Of a stretch of DNA of 64,000 nucleotides, positions 1 to 13,744 are shown piece by piece. Both the position numbers and the translations under genes were made by a program. Each line of letters begins with the position of its first letter. Position 1 is the stretch's first letter. Origin of the DNA: Bimuria novae-zelandiae CBS 107.79 (taxonomy: Eukaryota > Ascomycota > Dothideomycetes > Pleosporales > Didymosphaeriaceae); assembly GCA_010015655.1 (NCBI GenBank), contig ML976778.1, positions 68,168-132,167 of the forward strand. Reading direction: 5' to 3'. The notes below the pieces were generated by a model, which was not told where the DNA came from, did no database searches, and was given only the letters and a program-made list of their open reading frames with translations.

Positions 1-111
1 TATTGACCTAGAAGTATATACCGTCAGGCTGCCCGGCGCCTGGCAGGTCTTGTATCGACTTACAGGGTACTTAGCATCAGGATGTAGCGCATTGCCCTTC
101 CAGCGAAACAT
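1..111 (-). CDS. possible first exon of a gene running off the left edge
   Basis: On the minus strand an ATG at 111 opens 16 codons (MFRWKGNALHPDAKYP) that end exactly at a good donor, gtaagt, at 63. A branch-like CTGAC and a ttctag acceptor follow, leaving 7 bases of a putative second exon before the window ends. The same frame also reads through without a stop to the edge, so an unspliced version is possible. I do not recognise the protein. The only support is the splice-signal pattern, so this is a weak call. Confidence 0.25.
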   Translation of the reverse strand, partial: MFRWKGNALHPDAKYPVSRYKTCQAPGSLTVYTSRSI

Positions 112-500
112 AATGGCAGCAGTTTTCGATTGCCTCAAGAGGATCCTGGTGTCGTAGCGGGGTACCTGTGTAGCTCGGTGTCCTGTAGTTGGAGTGTAAG
201 AGGAAGAAAAGCCCTGGCCGTAGCTTATATATTTCGAAGCCCGTTTGCCGCAACTCTTCCGTTTGCAAGTGCACGGCGGTGACCGAGGCGAACGAAAGAT
301 TGGCGTGGTGAGACAACTGGTGAAGGTAGACCAAAAGAGAAGGAGCGATTGCGTGTCAGGTGCAGTGATTTGAGAAGCCGCATGAGAGCGGCCCATGTTA
401 CTACAATCCCGTAACGCCACCCGATGCTTGTTTGCTCTGCTACTATACACGTATCCTGCCAAAGTCTGCCGTAGAATATACACCGCCTCTTGCGCTCCCT

Positions 501-950
501 TTACCAGCTTGCCTTCCTCACACCAGGGATGTTTCCGGCGAGCGCGTTTATTCGGAATTGGTACTGTTCTGTATGAGCGGATGCACCTTTTACTGCCTGG
601 CAGACCACGTACTCGACCCATCCTGAAGTCACTAAAGACACCTCTGCCCTTCCCTCCCATGACACATCTGTTCTTGACCTGTGTAAAGCGCGTGTAGCAG
701 TGCATCTGGGAGAGCTGAAGCTGTGCCTGGGCGCGCACTCGCTGTGGGAACGTCGTGTTTCGGATTATGTATCGAAGCGCTTGTCTGGGTAAGATGGTGG
801 TCAGCAGTGACGGCTACGCCGTGCGGTGGCCAGGGACGCATACCGTTCAGGCTCATACTCTTCGTAGACTTTCCGCTTGGTGTGGTCGCGAATGTTGCGG
901 ATCTTGGCAAAGCAGCCGATGTCGAGTTTCTTCGCACGGAATTGAGACAT
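501..950 (-). CDS. MRP2: mitochondrial small-subunit ribosomal protein uS14m (mRPS14)
   Basis: Three exons on the minus strand, 950-844, 784-613 and 563-501, give 113 residues, the usual length for this protein. The introns (785-843, 564-612) have gtatgc/gtacgt donors and cag acceptors and keep phase. The N-terminus MSQFRAKKLDIGCFAKIR, the internal block NRCVMGGKGRGVFSDFR and the C-terminus NALAGNIPGVRKASW are the recognised signatures of fungal mitochondrial S14. The product is a structural protein near the head of the mitochondrial 37S subunit. The first exon is small and the third is 63 bp, so simple ORF scanning misses the gene. It is divergent from the UFL1-like gene, with 361 bp between start codons. 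Confidence 0.93.
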
Positions 951-1311
951 GTTGGCGATGGCCGTGGGCTTCAATTGCTGGCAGGCGATGATTGTGCAGA
1001 AGTCGGGATGCGGATGCGACGTACAAGCCTGCCCCGAATCCTCGTGTGATGAGCGGGCTAGTTCGGAGCAGGCGCAGATCTCGCTCGCTGGACCCACTAC
1101 ACCTAAAACAGCAACAACACCACGATATCGTGCGCCGGGTCAAATGAAAAGCAAAGCAATCTGTAACAGCTTCTATTCAAATTACGGTTCTGCAGCTACC
1201 GAACTGCGTCGCCCACTTTACTTCTAATCTTCGCCTACCCAACTCTTCCTGACGTTTATTTTGACGCACAACTGCCCTCAACTTTTCCGAAGACGCCGCC
1301 CGACGACCATC
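951..1311. promoter_or_regulatory. shared intergenic region between divergent mRPS14 and UFL1-like genes
   Basis: These 361 bases separate two start codons facing away from each other, so both promoters must lie here or overlap the 5' UTRs. No TATA box or named motif stands out. The region is of mixed composition with no other convincing coding frame. Confidence 0.5.
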
Positions 1312-3344
1312 ATGTTTTCCGGACATGACCTAGTAGAGATTCACGAATTTCTCCCTCCGACAACCCACGATGGGTTTCCGCTCTTGATCAGGACCGCCAG
1401 CGGGCAAAGCTTCGTCACCGAGCGCAGTTTGCGCCGAAGCTTTGAACACCTTGTTACTACTGAACCAGCCCGGATTTCCATACTTATTGCGAGCAATAGG
1501 CTCGGCGTTGATACCGACGTTGTATTACAACTTGTCCAAGCAAATGCTACGTTGGCGCTGTTAAGCCAAGATCGGAGCAGCATCATCCCAAAACAAGAGC
1601 GAGATGCTCTCGTGAAAGATCTTGAAGAGTCTCTGGCGAAGGGATTCGTCGCCAAATATGAGGTTGCGCGATCACATGATCTGCACAAGGACAGCTTGGA
1701 TGACCTGCTCCAAGTCGCTAATATCAGGGAGGGTCTTGCCGAGAACACTGTTGATTACGTGCTTGGTGAAGCATACGAGAAAGAACTCTTTAAAGCGATC
1801 CGTCAAAAGCTTGTAGATGGTATGAACGATATCGAGTAGGTGATTATCTCCAACTGGCTTGGATATAACTAACACCGGACAGGACAATAAAGTTGAAGCC
1901 CCACTCGCTTCCGGGAGCGCCACCACTGTGGTTGATACAAAAATGTCTTGATAAGATCGATCACATCGCGACCAATAAAACCGACATTGCATCGCAATAC
2001 CACATAGAGCAAAAAGACGATGTCATTTATTGTACACCGAAAAAATTGATTCTCAATCAACGAGATAAACTCCTTGCTGATTTGCAGGCTGGGAATACAT
2101 TCAGTCTTCGTTTAGAGGATTTTCTGCAAACTTTCTCGGATCTTTACCAGTCTTCTGAAGCACTGCAAACGCATCTATCCGGCTTCCCGTCTATTACTTC
2201 CATCAAATGCTTCGCAGTCTCTAACGTCAAGCTTTCCGGATGTGTGGGCGAAGTTAGACGTATCCTTGATGACCAGGGTCATGTCGACTTGAAGGTGAGC
2301 AACGAATTAGCGTGCGCATAAAGAGCCGTTACGGCTGCGGTTGTAGTAACCCGATTGCAGGCTGTTTTACCATCTGACGCCCCTCGCGAAATCGCGGGCG
2401 ATGTGCTGGACCACATATCCCGAGAGATTCTCTCATCAACATCGGCCGATGGCAAGTCCCTCCGGCGAATGGGTGATTACATCCTCACAGATCGAATATA
2501 CGACAGCCAACGACAGGCGTTAATGGACCTCACGAAGACTCAAGCTATGTGTCAATGGGAGCTGCTCAAGGAAGCCGCAGACAAGGAACCGAAGTTCCAA
2601 TTAGCGGAAATTTTAGCTTCTTTCCCAGATGATGCCCATCTTCTACGGTTTCTCGTACGACAGAAAGAGTTCGAGACTGCGTCTGCTGAGCAGTTCTCAA
2701 CCACGGTGTCGGATTTGGAGTCGCAGAATGAGCAGGAGTTCTCGGCGTTCTGGACGGAAAGGGTTCCGTCACGAATCCAAAACTACAACGAGGGCCTCAA
2801 AGCAGTCATCGACGCGAAGTTGTCGGATCAACTGTCCGATTTGCTGTCCGACTATCTGCAGAAAGACTTCATCCCAGACATGCTCTCAAAAGCGCGAACC
2901 CAGGGGCTGGTGTGCAGCAGAAGAACGCGAAAGAACGTCAACAGATTCGAAGCAGCGTTGAAGGCCAGCAAAACCGATCCAAACAGCATACTGTTAACGG
3001 TAGACAAGTTCAGCAGGAAACAAGGCTTGCCAGATCCCGATCTGAGTGCAGCAGAGGAGACCAAGAAGATGTTGATCCAGGACATGGTCCGACGGATGCA
3101 GAAGCCAAAGACAGATGCACCGTTGATGTTTCTCAGCTTGGTCATCGTTCTCTTTGCGAAACGCAATCCGGGTGTGGTCTATGCGACGGGAAGGTTTGCA
3201 CCGAAACTGCTCAAGCAGCTCAAGACGCAGCTAAGTGGCGAAGAGCATGAGCAGGCGGAAAAGTGGAAGGAGTTAGCAAAGGCTAGAAAGCTGGAGAAGG
3301 AAGACAGGGAAGCTATGGTGCGGATGGCAGAACAAGCATCCTGA
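1312..3344 (+). CDS. UFL1-like protein (E3 UFM1-protein ligase 1 family, N-terminal winged-helix region)
   Basis: Exons 1312-1835, 1883-2294 and 2361-3344 give 639 residues. Introns 1836-1882 (gtaggt...CTAAC...cag) and 2295-2360 (gtgagc...cag) keep phase. The start is the first in-frame ATG, in context accatcATG. The first ~180 residues follow the layout of UFL1: a short wing ending in SFVTERSLRRSFEHL, a V-D-x-D-V-V-L-Q-L helix, then a block corresponding to the conserved region before a second winged helix (residues ~100-150). The C-terminal end is helical and Lys/Glu-rich. UFL1 transfers the ubiquitin-like UFM1 to targets at the ER. Most fungi are thought to have lost this pathway, so function here is inference. 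The alignment was recalled by eye and a different PCI/winged-helix protein is possible. Confidence 0.5.
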
Positions 3345-4678
3345 TGGCAACAAGTTATCACAGGCTTTTTATGTTGAGTATGCGATCGGATTGTTCTTGT
3401 TGTACCATCAAGAGGGTCACGAAGCGGTTTCAGGCATAGATTAGAGTCGCAGTGAGGCCAGTCACTTTCTCGAACGGTGTGACATATGAACTACATATGA
3501 ACATCGAACATCTACGAAAGACTCTCATAATGTTTGCTTCCTGCAAACTGCCTAATTCGGTAATAGATCATGGCCCGTCGATTTCAATGTCCCCGCGAAA
3601 ATTTGTTAAACTGCCGGATGTGGCGGTAGATCTTTTTCCGTCGATTCCAGCAAGTGTCCCTGCGTGAGCTCGTGAAGTCGTCTAGAAGCAGTTAGCTGCG
3701 GCTGACGTAACATGTTCAAGCCCCATCGTCATCCTATGAAGGTTCGGATCGTGACCCAGCGCGGCACGGTCCATGGTTGCCTTCCCCACCAGCCTCAAGC
3801 GGATACCCGACGAGCCGAATAGTGATCCCGATGGTCGTTTCGCAAATATGTGTGCTCGCGGACCGTCAAGAGTTATTGAGCAGGTTGGACCGCCTCGCTG
3901 GTGATCGATAACGAGCGATTCCTTCCGCCCATCACAGATGCCCTCTCACAACACCACAGACACATGTATATCATGACCAGGCAAAAGGCGGTATGCAGCT
4001 TGAGCTCATTCCCACATCTCGATGGGCGTCACGTTCAGTGGAGGAATATTCAACAGTCACTTGCCGTTACCACATGCTGCGCGATACCTAGGCACCCAAT
4101 CTGGTGAAGACTAAGGGTCTCACGACGTCTCTAGTGTTCTGATTGCATGGAAATGCGGCGGTTACATATTCACTGGCAAGATTGCGGGGTTCTCGTATTT
4201 GAAGATTCATGTGGTGTTCGACGTCCGGGGGTTATTCGCCTCCAATGACAAAATTACTACACACGCTGCTTAGAAAGCCAGTACGCAAAAGCCGCGGAAG
4301 CGCAGGGAACACGGACAGGCACAATGACGAGATTGGATTTCGAAGCCTCGATTACACCACCGCCGTTTTAATTAGGCGCAACCAATCTTTGTTCCGAAGA
4401 TTTTTTTCGACAAGCTGGGTTAGCGTGGATTGCGCCATATTTCTCGAGTATGGTACCTTCGCGCCCTGGTATATCAACGCAATCCGATCACGGAGAGTAT
4501 GCCTCTCTCTCGTCACAATTGCTTTTTGCTCTCTCAAACACAGCTGCTGTCCTTGGCTATCCCGCGCGGCACACTTTGCTCCGGAAAAGAAAGTTGCATC
4601 AGCGCTCTGAGACAGACTTGATCCCAAACACTGTATCTCCGAGTTTTGAACTATACGGAACAGCAATACTATTCGACA
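3345..4678. other. intergenic, no convincing gene
   Basis: The 1.3 kb between the UFL1-like gene and the PAPS reductase contains only short open frames without splice support or family resemblance. The last few hundred bases must include the promoter and 5' UTR of the PAPS reductase gene. Confidence 0.5.
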
Positions 4679-5632
4679 ATGTCCTCGCCGCCGTACTACG
4701 AGGAGTCAAACATGATTCGCGACGACGAATCTGGTTATGTCTCCGGCGAGTCCAGCCACGAGAGCTTGCCAGAGGTTGTCTTCTCCAAGGCTCACCTCAA
4801 GTTCCTCAATCACCAGCTTGCTCAGCTAGAGCCTCAAGGTCCGTAGCAGGTGGATAACACACTTGAAACGCTCAATTCTAACACTGCATCAGACATCCTC
4901 CGCTGGTGCATAACTTCCATGCCTGGCCTTTACCAGACCACCGCCTTTGGCTTGACCGGCTTAGTCACTGTGGACATGCTCTCCAAGCTTGATGGCCCAC
5001 TCAAGTCGAACATCGACCTAATCTTCCTTGACACCCTCCACCACTTCCAAGAGACCCTTGATCTTGTTGAGCGGGTCCGAGAGCGATACGGTACCACCAT
5101 CCACGTCTACAAGCCTCGCGGATGCAACACTGTCGCAGACTTTGAAGCCAAGTATGGTCAGAAGCTCTGGGAGGTCGATGATGAGAAGTACGACTACGTC
5201 GCCAAGGTGGAGCCGGCAGCTCGTGCGAACGCAGACCTCAGCGTCAAGGCTCTCCTCACCGGACGAAGGAGGAGTCAAGGTGGCAAGCGTGGCGATCTTG
5301 ACATCATCGAGGTCACTGACAGCGGTGTCATCAAGATCAACCCCCTCGCCAACTGGACCTTCGCCCAAGTCAAGGAATATGTCGACGCGAACGAGGTCCC
5401 CTACAACGTACTTCTAGACCGCGGATACAAGAGCGTCGGTGACTGGCACTCGACCCAGCCCGTCGCCGCGGGCGAGGATGAGCGTGCTGGACGCTGGAAA
5501 GGCAAGAACAAGACCGAGTGCGGAATCCACAACCCCCAGTCCCGATATGCACAGTTCTTGGCGCAGCAACAACAGCAACAAGAGGCTGAGGAGTTGGCGC
5601 AGAAGTTGCAGAAGGTGACTGTGGGTCCGTGA
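4679..5632 (+). CDS. MET16: phosphoadenosine phosphosulfate (PAPS) reductase
   Basis: Two exons, 4679-4838 and 4893-5632, give 299 residues. The intron 4839-4892 has a gtccgt donor, a CTAAC branch site and a cag acceptor, and restores the conserved junction LEPQ-DILRW. PAPS reductase reduces PAPS to sulfite and adenosine 3',5'-bisphosphate using thioredoxin, a cytosolic step of sulfate assimilation. Seen directly: the family start TTAFGLTGLVTVDMLSK, the adenylyl-binding region LIFLDTLHHF, and the redox motif KTECGIH with the catalytic cysteine at about residue 263. The C-terminus is Gln/Glu-rich. The gene lies 731 bp upstream of ATP sulfurylase in the same orientation, linking two steps of one pathway. 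Length and motifs are normal for an active enzyme. Confidence 0.96.
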
Positions 5633-6363
5633 TCCGCATGTCGTCATCGGAAAATATTCTGAGTGGTTCATTTGTAGCATTTTAGCATTGGCGTTTTCGG
5701 CATGAACGAATTGCAGCAGGGTTGGGACGGGACACGGGCAATACTCCCCACGAGATCGCAAAAAGCAGGTCCGGGGTTGAGTTTTCAGATTTTCAGATAT
5801 ATTCGCTGCCGATACTGAATGAAAAGAATCAATAAACACATGGTCCTGTACTGTGCGTTTTGCGAGGCGAGGATTCTGGCGATGTATGGTCCATTGCCAC
5901 TCGCACCATGAACAAGAATAAAAGTCCTCCCACGCATATGACAAAAGGGACAAAACTCGTGCTATTGCGCAACCGACCCAAGAAATAACCGATCCAAAGA
6001 GAGTAAAGGCAACCGCTAGCCTCGCAATGGCACAGTGCTATGGGGCAGTGAGAAGCCGCGTTAGGGCATACTACGTCTGTATAATAACGCGTCGGACCGT
6101 ACTCTCTGGCAGAGATTTCGGGACCCTGTTTTCCACGATCCATTTATAAGTATCCTTCCCCCGTAAAGACACTGAACTCCGAACCTCAATTGCCCATTGA
6201 CGTTTACGGCGTGTTCAACGAACCAGGGACGCATCCAACGAATCTCACCCACGAAGCTTCTAGACGAACGAGTCGATTGCGCACTTGTGACCAGCGAGCG
6301 CTGCATTTTTTTTTCCTGCTATAAATCGAGACAGTCTTTCGTCACACTCTCACATTAATCATC
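5633..6363. promoter_or_regulatory. intergenic between MET16 and MET3; MET3 promoter region
   Basis: This 731-bp spacer holds the 3' end of the PAPS reductase transcript and the promoter of ATP sulfurylase. A pyrimidine-rich stretch precedes the MET3 ATG. I did not find a clean palindromic CYS-3/MetR-type site by eye. No coding frame is convincing. Confidence 0.5.
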
Positions 6364-8460
<2,097 letters not shown>

Positions 8461-10282
8461 ATTCGCATTCGTTGCTTTTTTTTATCCGGGAGCGGAAGTG
8501 GCATATGACATGACGGCATGACTTTGTTTCTTTTATTTTCTTCTTTTTGATAGAATTGGCGGATGAGGGGGAGTACTTGAGCGAAGGCGTGGAGACGTAG
8601 ATAAGGTTCCGGTATTAGAGGATCCGCTGTGAGGGGATGCTCACCCCATGATGAGCTAGCAAAAGTAATTCTCTAGGATGGTTATAGGTTTCGTGCAAGT
8701 TCGCTTTTTTTGGTGGAGTGATGCGCTGTGGGATCTTGGGACTGTCAGCTGGACAGCGGTGTTAAGATCTTGGTGTTCGTGTGTGATTTCAAAGTGATGG
8801 ACTAGCTTGAGTAAAGCAAGTCGGATCACTTGGAGACCTGTCTTTGAAGCTCACAGTTCATGGAAAGATCGAGATCTCGCTTTTGCCATGTCGGATCATG
8901 CTCACTCACACACTACAACCATCTCAGGAGGCAAAGACATACGATCGTCCAGATCTCCAAACGGCCCTCCGCTATTCCCGGTTCCCGGGCCCCCAGCTTA
9001 GAGGACGCGGCTATCGCCTGCTCGCCGGTTGGGTAATCTCACATCCGCGGTACGCAGCATAAACATGTAGCCTAAGTATCGTCTAGCTCGAAGTCGCTCC
9101 ACAACGAACGGCCAAGCAGGAAAGAAATATGCATCTTTCTCTTCCGGACTTCGTATATGCAGGTTTTTAGACGACGGCACTTCTTTGATACTGCGTGGGT
9201 GAGGAAAAGGAAACCTGCTTTGGAGTAGGTATCCGAGAGACTAGGTGGGATGGCGGCTCTTAGTAGGCGTGGTATAGTAGGGAAGCGGGATAGTGGTTGG
9301 AGGGCGATATGAACTGGGGTGTCTGAACTGCGTCGGTAAGGTATGACGTCGGCGAGTTGTGACTGAAGCTTTTGGGTAGTATATGTTCGATACCGGCGTG
9401 CATGAGTAGGCGCTTCTTTGTATCGCGAAGCGACGTCGAATGGTCTGGATAGACGGCTGTTCGGATTGCGGAGAACCGTGGGTTCTGTTTACTTCTACGT
9501 CGAAGCTGACAAAATTCGAGTCATGGTCCGTCCAAGTCTCTTTCCTGAGTGTTTCCAGGACACCCGCCTCAAAGTCTGGACCGCGAACCACTTCGCTTCC
9601 CAACTTCGCACCTGATAGCTAGGTATTCCTTAGCGCTTGGAGAAGACTTCTAGAGCGACTCGTTCTACCTGCGAAGCGTTAGCGCAACAATATATATTCC
9701 GTGCGGAGTCTTCATCCATTCTGGCTAATCGTTTGCAATCATTTACCCGAACCATGCACCAACCAGAACATCCGCAGTTGTGCCGCACGAGACGGAGCGC
9801 AGATAGAGTGTTAATGTGCGATTTACTCTGCCACGAGGCGCGGAATGTCGGCTCTTGGGTCGCGTATATTGCTGTCCGGGGTCGGACGGGGTGCTGGGGA
9901 AGAGACTTATACTTAGAGTGATAGACAATCTTCTTACTTTCTTAAGAATAACTGGGTTCCTTTGCTACAGTTTGGACACTGACAACTCGGCTGGTGAGGG
10001 ATAGTTGCAACGATCCTGCAGGAGCTTTCCAACTTCACTCTCTCCGCACGTGCCTTCGCTCCTTGAAAATTCACCTGTGAGCACATGGCAATCACTAGAG
10101 CCGAATTATCGTACGAATATCCACCTCTTCCAATTTCCGAGTGCAACTTAAGTCACAACGTTCAGACTTCAATCTTCGACTTACAAGCCTCCACTTACAA
10201 ACCGACTATCAACCTCTTCTACCATCACCACATCTTCATTCGATACACACGCCTCACCCACTTCAACTCCAAAACAAGCACA
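8461..10282. other. intergenic, no convincing gene
   Basis: The 1.8 kb after MET3 has a T-rich 3' flank followed by mixed sequence. Open frames of up to 120 codons occur on both strands, but they overlap one another, lack splice support and show no recognisable motif. The last ~150 bp are C/A-rich and precede the secreted-protein ATG as a typical fungal 5' leader. Confidence 0.5.
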
Positions 10283-10588
10283 ATGAAGCTCTTCTCCGTC
10301 TTCGCCCTGGCCTTGGCCTCAGTCGCCCTGGGTTCACCCGCAGCGGTACGTTCTCGTCATGCCAGAAATGCGCCTGTACATGGTACTGACATTAAGAACC
10401 AGACCAGCTTGGAGCGCTCCATCAAGCTCACCCGAGACGCCGATGGCACCACGGTCCTCACCCCATGCGTGGAGTGCCCGTGCACAAGCTTCGAGCCTTC
10501 CTCATGCAAATGCGTAAGTCATCCCGAGCTTTTCAGTGACACCTTGACTGAAGGACGCTAGGTTCCCAAAGGCTGCTGCTGCCATTAG
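10283..10588 (+). CDS. small cysteine-rich secreted protein (candidate effector or antimicrobial-type protein)
   Basis: Three exons, 10283-10345, 10403-10513 and 10562-10588, give 66 residues. Intron 1 (57 bp, in frame, gtacgt...cag) could also be retained, adding 19 residues. Intron 2 (48 bp, gtaagt...tag) is needed to reach the last exon. The protein opens with a classic signal peptide, MKLFSVFALALASVALGSPA, and ends in a cysteine cluster: CVECPCTSFEPSSCKC followed by VPKGCCCH, eight cysteines within the last ~25 residues. No known family is recognised. Size, secretion signal and cysteine density are those of fungal small secreted proteins, some of which act as effectors; a metal-binding role is equally possible. 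Function is inference. Confidence 0.65.
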
Positions 10589-11508
10589 TTGGTTTCCACC
10601 GAGGGAGAGAGGGGCAGGAGAATCTGGCGATGGTGTAGGTGGTTTTCCTTGGAGGATGCTTTGTGTGCCTAGGCTTCGGTCGGAGTTGGAAGGCGTATTC
10701 GGGTCTCAAGGATTGCAGACACATAGAAGGTCTTCAGAAAAGCATGAACGAACCCTGCTGAGATTTGCTTGACCTCATCTTGTGCTCGGAAAGGCGTGCG
10801 CTTCTCGTGTCATCGTTCGGGCGCCTCTCGTGGTTCCCCCCCAAATTGCGACCTCGAAACTAGATCTTCGCCGAACTTTCGCCTTCTACTGGACTAATGC
10901 TTACCCGCTGCGATGACTGCCTACGGCTCCAGGGCTAGGAAAGGATCTCATTTTGTGCAGCGTTCTTCGTTGGCTCAACGGTGCTGTAAGTGGATGCGCC
11001 GAGGCACGGAGCGCTCGTGTAGTAAAGACATAATCGCATGTATGTAGTGTAAGCAAATTACAGTCTACAACATCCTGTGAAGAAGATTGGATGGAGGTGA
11101 ACTGACTCGTGTGCAGAGGAAGCCACGTTCTAACCGAATAAGGAAAAAGGCTTGGCCCCAGGAACGCTTGTAGGCATTCGTCATCCCGCGATAACACAGC
11201 GCAATTCTGCCAGCTGATCCCATCCGAACGCCGACCGACGGGATGAACGCAATGACGACCATCGCCTGCCGCATCCTCGTGCCCATATGAGCTGTCGCGC
11301 GTGCCGTTTTGTCTTCCTACTTGTTTTATCGAATCTTCTGATCATGAAGAGGCGCAGCTGAGTTCGGTGTCATCTTCGTCCTGTACACTCATTACAACAA
11401 ACCATCCCACGCAGTATCAGGCTCCTTGTTCGCCCACTCGAGCGTATACTGCCTGCCCCTTCAGTCTTTCTGTGGTTCGGTATGACAGAGACCGATTCTG
11501 AGCTTGTC
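10589..11508. other. intergenic, no convincing gene
   Basis: These 920 bp between the secreted protein and the cystine transporter show only short overlapping frames on both strands and no recognisable motif. Confidence 0.5.
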
Positions 11509-12542
11509 ATGTTTCTGCACGCTTTGTCGCGAATACTTGGATGGGCGTACTTCTTAGCCTGGTCAGTCCTCTTAAACCTGTGGTGTCAAAGATAATGTAG
11601 ACTGACTTTTGCGCGAAGGTCTGCCTCGTTTTACCCCCAGGCTGTAAACAACTGGCGGCGAAAGTCCACCCTTGGGCTGGCAATTGGTAAGGAGCTACCG
11701 TGACAAACTCAGGAAGGAGCTCATTGTTCATAGACTTTCCGACGCTCAATGTGCTTGGATTTACATGGTATGTATTGCAAAGCGCTGAGGATCCGGCCTT
11801 GCTGACGATGCGATTAGCTATGCGGTCAATACTGCCACTTTCATGTACTCTCCAACGATACGGTCGCAATACGCCTACCGCCATCCTACCTCGCCAGAAA
11901 CCACCGTGCGTTTCAACGACTTCCTCTTCGCTGCCCATGGCGCTTTCATGTGCGTGATATTATACAGCCAATTCTACTCGGGGATTTGGGACTTCAGGGT
12001 GGGAGCGCGACAGAAGGCATCCAAGGTGGCTTTGGGGATATTCTGGGGCTGTGTGCTGGCAATACTAGTTGTGGTTTTCCTCGCGCAGATCTTAGGGAAA
12101 GACTCAGGGAACGATCCCAGCGATTGGGCCTGGATAGACGTGGTAAGTCGGTTTCACGAAAGGCCTGGGTGTCCCAAGCTGACGCTCCATTCCCCAGATC
12201 TACGCACTAGGCTACGTGAAGCTCATCACGGTCGTCGTCAAGTACATACCCCAGGCTTGGGTGAACTTTAAACGAAAGTCAACAGACGGATGGAGTATAT
12301 ATCCAATGCTGCTCGACTTCGCCGGTGGCTGGTTATCAATGGCGCAGTTGTTCCTGGATGCGTCACTTCAAAACGATTGGAGCGGCATCACTGGCAACCC
12401 TGTGAAGTTCGGACTCAGCAATATCACGATCGTATTTGACGTCATTTTCTTCGTCCAGCACTATATACTTTATAGATATCCTGTCAAGAGCGCGGAAGAA
12501 GAGGAGGATTGGGATAGTGAGCGAGAGGTTCTGCACTCTTAG
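11509..12542 (+). CDS. ERS1: cystinosin-type lysosomal/vacuolar cystine transporter (PQ-loop)
   Basis: Five exons, 11509-11561, 11619-11686, 11734-11767, 11818-12142 and 12198-12542, give 274 residues. All four introns are GT-AG and keep phase. Cystinosins are seven-helix proton-coupled transporters that export cystine from the lysosome or vacuole. Both PQ-loop motifs are visible: FYPQAVNNWRRKSTLG near residue 20 and KYIPQAWVNFKRKSTDGWS in the second half, followed by LLDFAGGWLSMAQLFLD and the family-typical KFGLSNITIVFDVIFFVQHY. The short first exons hide the N-terminus in a plain ORF scan. The C-terminal tail is acidic. Proximity to MET16/MET3 is suggestive of sulfur metabolism but is not evidence of co-regulation. 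Confidence 0.92.
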
Positions 12543-13744
12543 TGCCATCGAGAGAACGATTATAGTTCCGACCATCTGTGAACTAATAACTAGTGTGTCC
12601 TCTGCTGCCTCTAGAGGTAAGCTATCTCCTATATACCTAGGTGCAAAGAACTCCCAGGGAACTGGCAAATCCTATACAAAGGCAAACAAAGGAAAAACAA
12701 GCCATCAGCTCGGTGGCAAGCATCAAACCTCACACCATCATAGATGCAACCATAGATGCGATTACGATGCAACTACTACTTTCGAAAACCGATAGACCTT
12801 ATTTGCCTAAGGCCACCCCCGCATACTATTCAACTGACTTCCAACGTGTTAGCGCTGAACTACGAGATCGAAACTAGTACAGTTCCGCGCGCAAGTCACT
12901 CTGATGGCACTGTCAAATGACGACTTGGAAGCTTGTATCACTGCGCTTTACCTTTTGAATGTCAATGAAACTTGGCTCCGAACTCGCTTCCGAGCGTTCG
13001 AACGTTTTCGGAAGTACCTGCGTCGCTGGCGCACCGTATCGAGCTTGAAAAGCGTTGCAAACACGTGCGCCGTTTTTCGGCCCGACGTGATCTAAATCGC
13101 GCGAGCAAGCGAGAGATGGATACGTTGCCCTAATTCAAGCTCGGCATGCAACGCACGACTGACTCACTATGCGACTATCCCAATTCAATAGACTTTTCAC
13201 TCAGGTGTTCGGCGATTTAAAGTTTGCGGGAACAGCGTAGGGCCGAAACCAAGATCCCCGCAGGGTTAGCACGGTGCATGTCGCTTCACTGACCATCAGC
13301 TCTGGTGTGACGATCAGTGGCTGCTCAATATGTGCTTTTGCATTTCTCCCTCCCCTGGCGTCTGGCTTTTCTACTACACGAGGGAGAACAGCAGATAAGC
13401 TGTGCGACATCAAGGAAAGTCTTGAAGCAGCCACAGCGCCGTCCGCGATTCTAGTTCACAGTCGAGACATTTGAGTCGGATCTGCATGCGCCCGCTAATC
13501 TCTCAGTCTGCACATACGCGAGGCTCCGGGCCACGGGTTCATTGGACCGTCTAGGCTGGTCTGCCCTCAGCTCAGGGCCCCTTCGTCTGCGCGCTGTCAT
13601 CATCGACCAACAGACTAGGGCAGCGTTTGCTCAATCAGACATAGCAATACACCCAATCCAGGAGTTCCAAAACGTCTGTTTGGACGTCTAGGGCCGAGCC
13701 GGTGTTAGTTGGGACAAGCTGGTGCAGTATGTTCTGCCCGCGTC
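12543..13744. other. intergenic, no convincing gene
   Basis: The 1.2 kb between the cystine transporter and the photoreceptor gene contains short frames only, none with motif or splice support. The right part must carry the RGS-LOV promoter. Confidence 0.5.

Noticed and set aside
4209..4610. 133-codon plus-strand open frame upstream of MET16
   Set aside because: Overlaps three other frames and has random-looking composition; more likely promoter sequence.
9241..9603. 120-codon minus-strand open frame after MET3
   Set aside because: No motif, overlapping frames on the other strand, no promoter or splice support.
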